From Thermoplasmatota archaeon (GTDB lineage Bacteria > Pseudomonadota > Gammaproteobacteria > Burkholderiales > Thiobacillaceae): a stretch of DNA of 8,643 nt. Made by a program: the position numbers and the translations under genes. Shown here piece after piece: positions 6,973-8,643 of this stretch. Each line of letters begins with the position of its first letter. Within the stretch, counting starts at the first letter, position 1. The notes under the pieces are model-generated. The model made no database searches and was not told where the DNA came from. It saw nothing but the letters and a program-made list of their open reading frames with translations. The stretch spans positions 1 through 8,643 of the forward strand of contig JAMCVR010000018.1 of assembly GCA_023475455.1 (NCBI GenBank). Reading direction: 5' to 3'.

Positions 6973-7407
6973 CGCTATTCCGACCCCCAAACGGCGCGCG
7001 TGTTCGTCGGCCTGTCGGTGCCGGGGGCGGGCGAGAGTGCGCGCGTGGTCGAACTGCTGCAGCGCCACGGGCTCGAAGCGATCGACCTCACCGACAACGA
7101 AATGGCCAAGCTGCATGTCCGCCATCTGGTCGGCGGGCGCGCGCCCGACGCGGTCAACGAAGTGCTGTACCGCTTCGAATTCCCCGAGCGTCCGGGCGCG
7201 CTGATGCAGTTTCTGCAGAGCATGAGCCGCGGCTGGAACATCAGCCTGTTCCACTACCGCAATCACGGCGCCGACTACGGCCGGGTGCTGGTCGGCATCC
7301 AGGTGCCGGAAAAGGAAAAGCCCGGCTTCCAGACGTTTCTGGACGGGCTGGGCTACCGCTACTGGGACGAGTCCCGCAATCCGGCCTACAAGCTGTTTCT
7401 GGCCTGA
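6658..7407 (+). pseudogene. 3' fragment of ilvA with both ACT-like regulatory domains
   Basis: This open frame of 249 codons from a GTG at 6658 corresponds to native IlvA residues 257-505. It carries the SGAN segment (51-54), a complete first ACT-like domain (about 73-142, ETPGSF) and a second one (about 168-240, ERPGAL). The GTG is simply a native internal valine codon, and no Shine-Dalgarno sequence stands before it, so independent translation is unlikely. The piece lacks the PLP lysine. It is best read as the displaced true C-terminus of ilvA. Confidence 0.85.
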
Positions 7408-7410
7408 GCC

Positions 7411-7599
7411 TTATTTTTTCTGGCCGCAGGTGCTGATGCCGAGCAGACTGTAGGCGGGACAGATTCCGAGCAGGCCGGTGGCGAGCGGCAGCACGCCGAT
7501 CCAGGCCCACACCGGCCCCCCCAGCAGCGCCCAGGCGATGAGGGCAAGCCCCGCAAGAATGCGGATGATGCGGTCTGTCGTACCGACGTTGGCTGTCAT
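7411..7599 (-). CDS. small inner-membrane protein of the DUF2892 (YgaP-like) family
   Basis: The 62-residue protein starts NVGTTDRIIRILAG (from residue 4), then has two hydrophobic stretches (about 11-27 and 30-45), and ends GICPAYSLLGISTC with C47 and C58. This is the pattern of the DUF2892 family, which also forms the membrane part of the rhodanese protein YgaP. The role of the stand-alone form is not established, although a link to sulfur or thiol handling is sometimes inferred. The start is set at 7599 because a perfect AAGGAG (7606-7611) stands 6 nt upstream. An in-frame ATG at 7635 would add 12 residues but would place that ribosome site inside the gene. It converges on ilvA with a 3-nt gap. 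Confidence 0.87.
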   Translation of the reverse strand: MTANVGTTDRIIRILAGLALIAWALLGGPVWAWIGVLPLATGLLGICPAYSLLGISTCGQKK

Positions 7600-7605
7600 G
7601 GTGGG

Positions 7606-7611
7606 CTCCTT
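7606..7611 (-). promoter_or_regulatory. ribosome binding site deciding the DUF2892 gene start
   Basis: AAGGAG on the - strand, 6 nt before the ATG at 7599. It is the only near-consensus Shine-Dalgarno sequence I noticed in the window, and it rules against the longer start at 7635. Confidence 0.85.
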
Positions 7612-7633
7612 GTAAATGGAATCGGACGTCTCC

Positions 7634-7639
7634 ACTATA
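7634..7639 (-). promoter_or_regulatory. possible -10 element of the DUF2892 gene
   Basis: TATAGT on the - strand matches five of six -10 consensus bases and lies 34 nt upstream of the start codon, a plausible distance. No good -35 hexamer occurs 16-18 bp further upstream, so it may be activator-dependent or a chance match. Confidence 0.35.
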
Positions 7640-7735
7640 GCGCGTCCGCGGCCCCTGGGCGATGCCGCGAAGCGGTCGTCCGGATGGCGGATTTCGCTCA
7701 GGCGGCGTGCGGCTGCTGCATGTTACCCTCGCACC

Positions 7736-8643
7736 ATGTCTCGAATGATCGTGCTTTTTCTGCTGGGGACGCTGTCGGCGGCGCCCGTGTGGGCGGTGCC
7801 GGGCGATGCCGCGGTGTTGCGGGCGCAGCAGGCGTTTGCCGCGCGCAAGCTGGCCAACCTGGAGCGTGCCGCGCGCGCCGTTCCGGCCGATCATGCGCTG
7901 TTCCCCTACGTCGAATACTGGCGCCTGATGCTGACGAGCCGCACCGGGGATGCGCGCATTGCCGATTTCCTGGCGCGCCATCCCGGCAGCCGCATGGCTG
8001 AAGCCCTGCGCGCCGACTGGCTGAAATCGCTCGGTGCGCGCGAGGCGTGGGCGCTCTATCTGGCCGAGTACCCCCGCCTCGTCAAACCCGATACCGCGCA
8101 TCAGTGCTATGCCTACCGCGCCGAATGGGCGCTGGGCAATCGCAGCCATCAGCGCGAGGCGGTGGCCTTGTGGTTCACCGGGCGCGACATGCCGAGCGCC
8201 TGTACGCCTTTGTTCACGCAGCTGATCGAAGCCGGGCTGATCCGCGAGGAGGACGTCTGGCGCCGCCTGCGGCTGGCGCTGGAAGCGGGCAACCCCGGCG
8301 TCGCCCAGGTCGCGGCCAATGCCTTGCCCGAAGCGCAGCGGCCTGCCGCGGCGCTGTTCGATCAGGCCAGCCGCGATCCTGCGCGTTTGCTGGACGGATC
8401 CGGTCTGGATCCGGGCCGGCGCGGCGACCGCGAGATCGCGCTCTATGCGCTCGACCAACTGGCCAGACGCAGTTCAGACCAGGCCGAGCAGAGGTTGCGC
8501 AAGCGCGCGCCGCAGTTCAGCGCGGAGGAACTGGGCGCGGCCTGGGCACGCCTCGCCACCTGGGCGGCGCGCCGCCATGAGGCCGCTGCCTTGGGCTGGT
8601 TCCAGCGGGCAGGGGCAGCGGCGACCAGCGATTTTCAGCGCGA
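7736..8643 (+). CDS. probable soluble lytic murein transglycosylase, N-terminal part (partial)
   Basis: The frame opens at ATG 7736 and stays open for 302 codons to the window edge. Residues 1-20 (MSRMIVLFLLG through PVWA) form a typical signal peptide with a likely cut after VWA, so the protein is exported. The mature part is a run of alpha-helical repeats rich in Ala, Arg and Leu. LFPYVEYWRLM (about 55-65), FLARHPGSRMAEALRADWLKSLG (about 78-100, quoted in part: HPGSRMAEALR) and AYRAEWALG (about 125-133) match the superhelical U-domain of Slt70-type enzymes. These cleave peptidoglycan glycan strands to 1,6-anhydro products in the periplasm. The catalytic SLT domain would lie beyond the window, so the enzymatic call rests on the N-terminal pattern. 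No Shine-Dalgarno sequence is visible, and an ATG three codons later (7745) is an alternative start. The 136-bp spacer from the divergent DUF2892 gene should hold its promoter, but I see no convincing one. Confidence 0.8.
   Translation, partial: MSRMIVLFLLGTLSAAPVWAVPGDAAVLRAQQAFAARKLANLERAARAVPADHALFPYVEYWRLMLTSRTGDARIADFLARHPGSRMAEALRADWLKSLGAREAWALYLAEYPRLVKPDTAHQCYAYRAEWALGNRSHQREAVALWFTGRDMPSACTPLFTQLIEAGLIREEDVWRRLRLALEAGNPGVAQVAANALPEAQRPAAALFDQASRDPARLLDGSGLDPGRRGDREIALYALDQLARRSSDQAEQRLRKRAPQFSAEELGAAWARLATWAARRHEAAALGWFQRAGAAATSDFQR

Larger units (their letters stand above)
5556..7407 (+). pseudogene. ilvA: IlvA, threonine dehydratase, disrupted by an internal 334-bp duplication
   Basis: IlvA is the PLP enzyme that deaminates threonine to 2-oxobutanoate, the entry to isoleucine synthesis. 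Residues 1-362 are normal: the PLP lysine K53 in SFKCRGA, SAGNHAQG (77-84), GGGGL (180-184, phosphate-binding loop), SGAN (317-320), and the start of the first ACT-like domain (from about 329, ETPGSF). The 334-bp duplication (not a multiple of 3) then throws the frame. The original frame runs on as 264 unrelated residues to a stop at 7434-7436, past the native stop and into the antisense of the next gene. The correct C-terminus continues in another frame to TGA 7405-7407. Deleting one repeat copy gives a 505-residue protein, close to E. coli IlvA (514), with both ACT-like domains (about 329-398 and 424-496). As written, allosteric control by isoleucine would be lost, and the catalytic core alone might persist. 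Confidence 0.93.

Noticed and set aside
6305..6974. Programmed frameshift or in-frame domain duplication in IlvA
   Set aside because: The unit is 334 nt, not a multiple of 3, and there is no slippery heptamer with downstream structure at the join. Simple removal of one copy restores a normal protein.
6658..7407. Separate regulatory-subunit gene made of ACT domains
   Set aside because: The GTG is an internal valine codon of ilvA with no ribosome site, and the frame exists only because of the 334-bp duplication.
7411..7635. Longer start for the DUF2892 protein (ATG at 7635)
   Set aside because: The perfect AAGGAG at 7606-7611 is placed for the ATG at 7599, and the family's conserved N-terminus begins just after that start.

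Overview
This is a GC-rich chromosomal housekeeping region, most likely from a betaproteobacterium. The evidence is the type IV pilus block pilB-pilC-pilD followed directly by coaE, zapD (DUF1342) and yacG, a gene order known from beta- and gammaproteobacteria. ZapD of the '[16 protein letters not shown]' type and a 62-residue DUF2892 protein fit as well. A Thiobacillus-like organism is a guess from gene order and composition, not something the sequence proves. I see no phage, IS, CRISPR, tRNA or rRNA sequence.

Layout, left to right. (1) Positions 1-3880, + strand: the tail of pilB, then pilC, pilD, coaE, zapD and yacG. Most are joined by 1-4 bp stop/start overlaps, so they are probably one or two transcription units. 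They cover pilus motor, platform and prepilin processing, coenzyme A synthesis, FtsZ bundling and gyrase inhibition. (2) Positions 3884-5478: rpiA (ribose-5-phosphate isomerase A) on the - strand, present twice, with a headless second copy of yacG between the two. (3) Positions 5556-7407, + strand: ilvA (threonine dehydratase), transcribed divergently from the right-hand rpiA and broken by an internal repeat. (4) Positions 7411-7599, - strand: a small DUF2892 membrane protein. (5) From 7736 to the window end, + strand: the signal-peptide and helical N-terminal part of a probable soluble lytic transglycosylase, cut off by the window edge.

The striking signal is two perfect direct tandem duplications about 1.7 kb apart. 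One is a 938-bp unit (3670-4607 = 4608-5545, 6-bp ATCCGC at the junctions) carrying nearly all of yacG plus complete rpiA and its promoter. The other is a 334-bp unit (6305-6638 = 6639-6972, 2-bp CG at the junctions) inside ilvA. Because 334 is not a multiple of 3, it shifts the ilvA frame after residue 362. Removing one copy of each restores an ordinary locus: one yacG, one rpiA and a 505-residue IlvA. Both repeats can be explained by one segment, 4608-6638, whose left 938 bp repeat the end of the left flank and whose right 334 bp repeat the start of the right flank. That is what joining three overlapping contigs without trimming would produce, so an assembly artefact is at least as likely as real recent duplication. 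I found no convincing new biological system here; the duplications are the main thing to verify.
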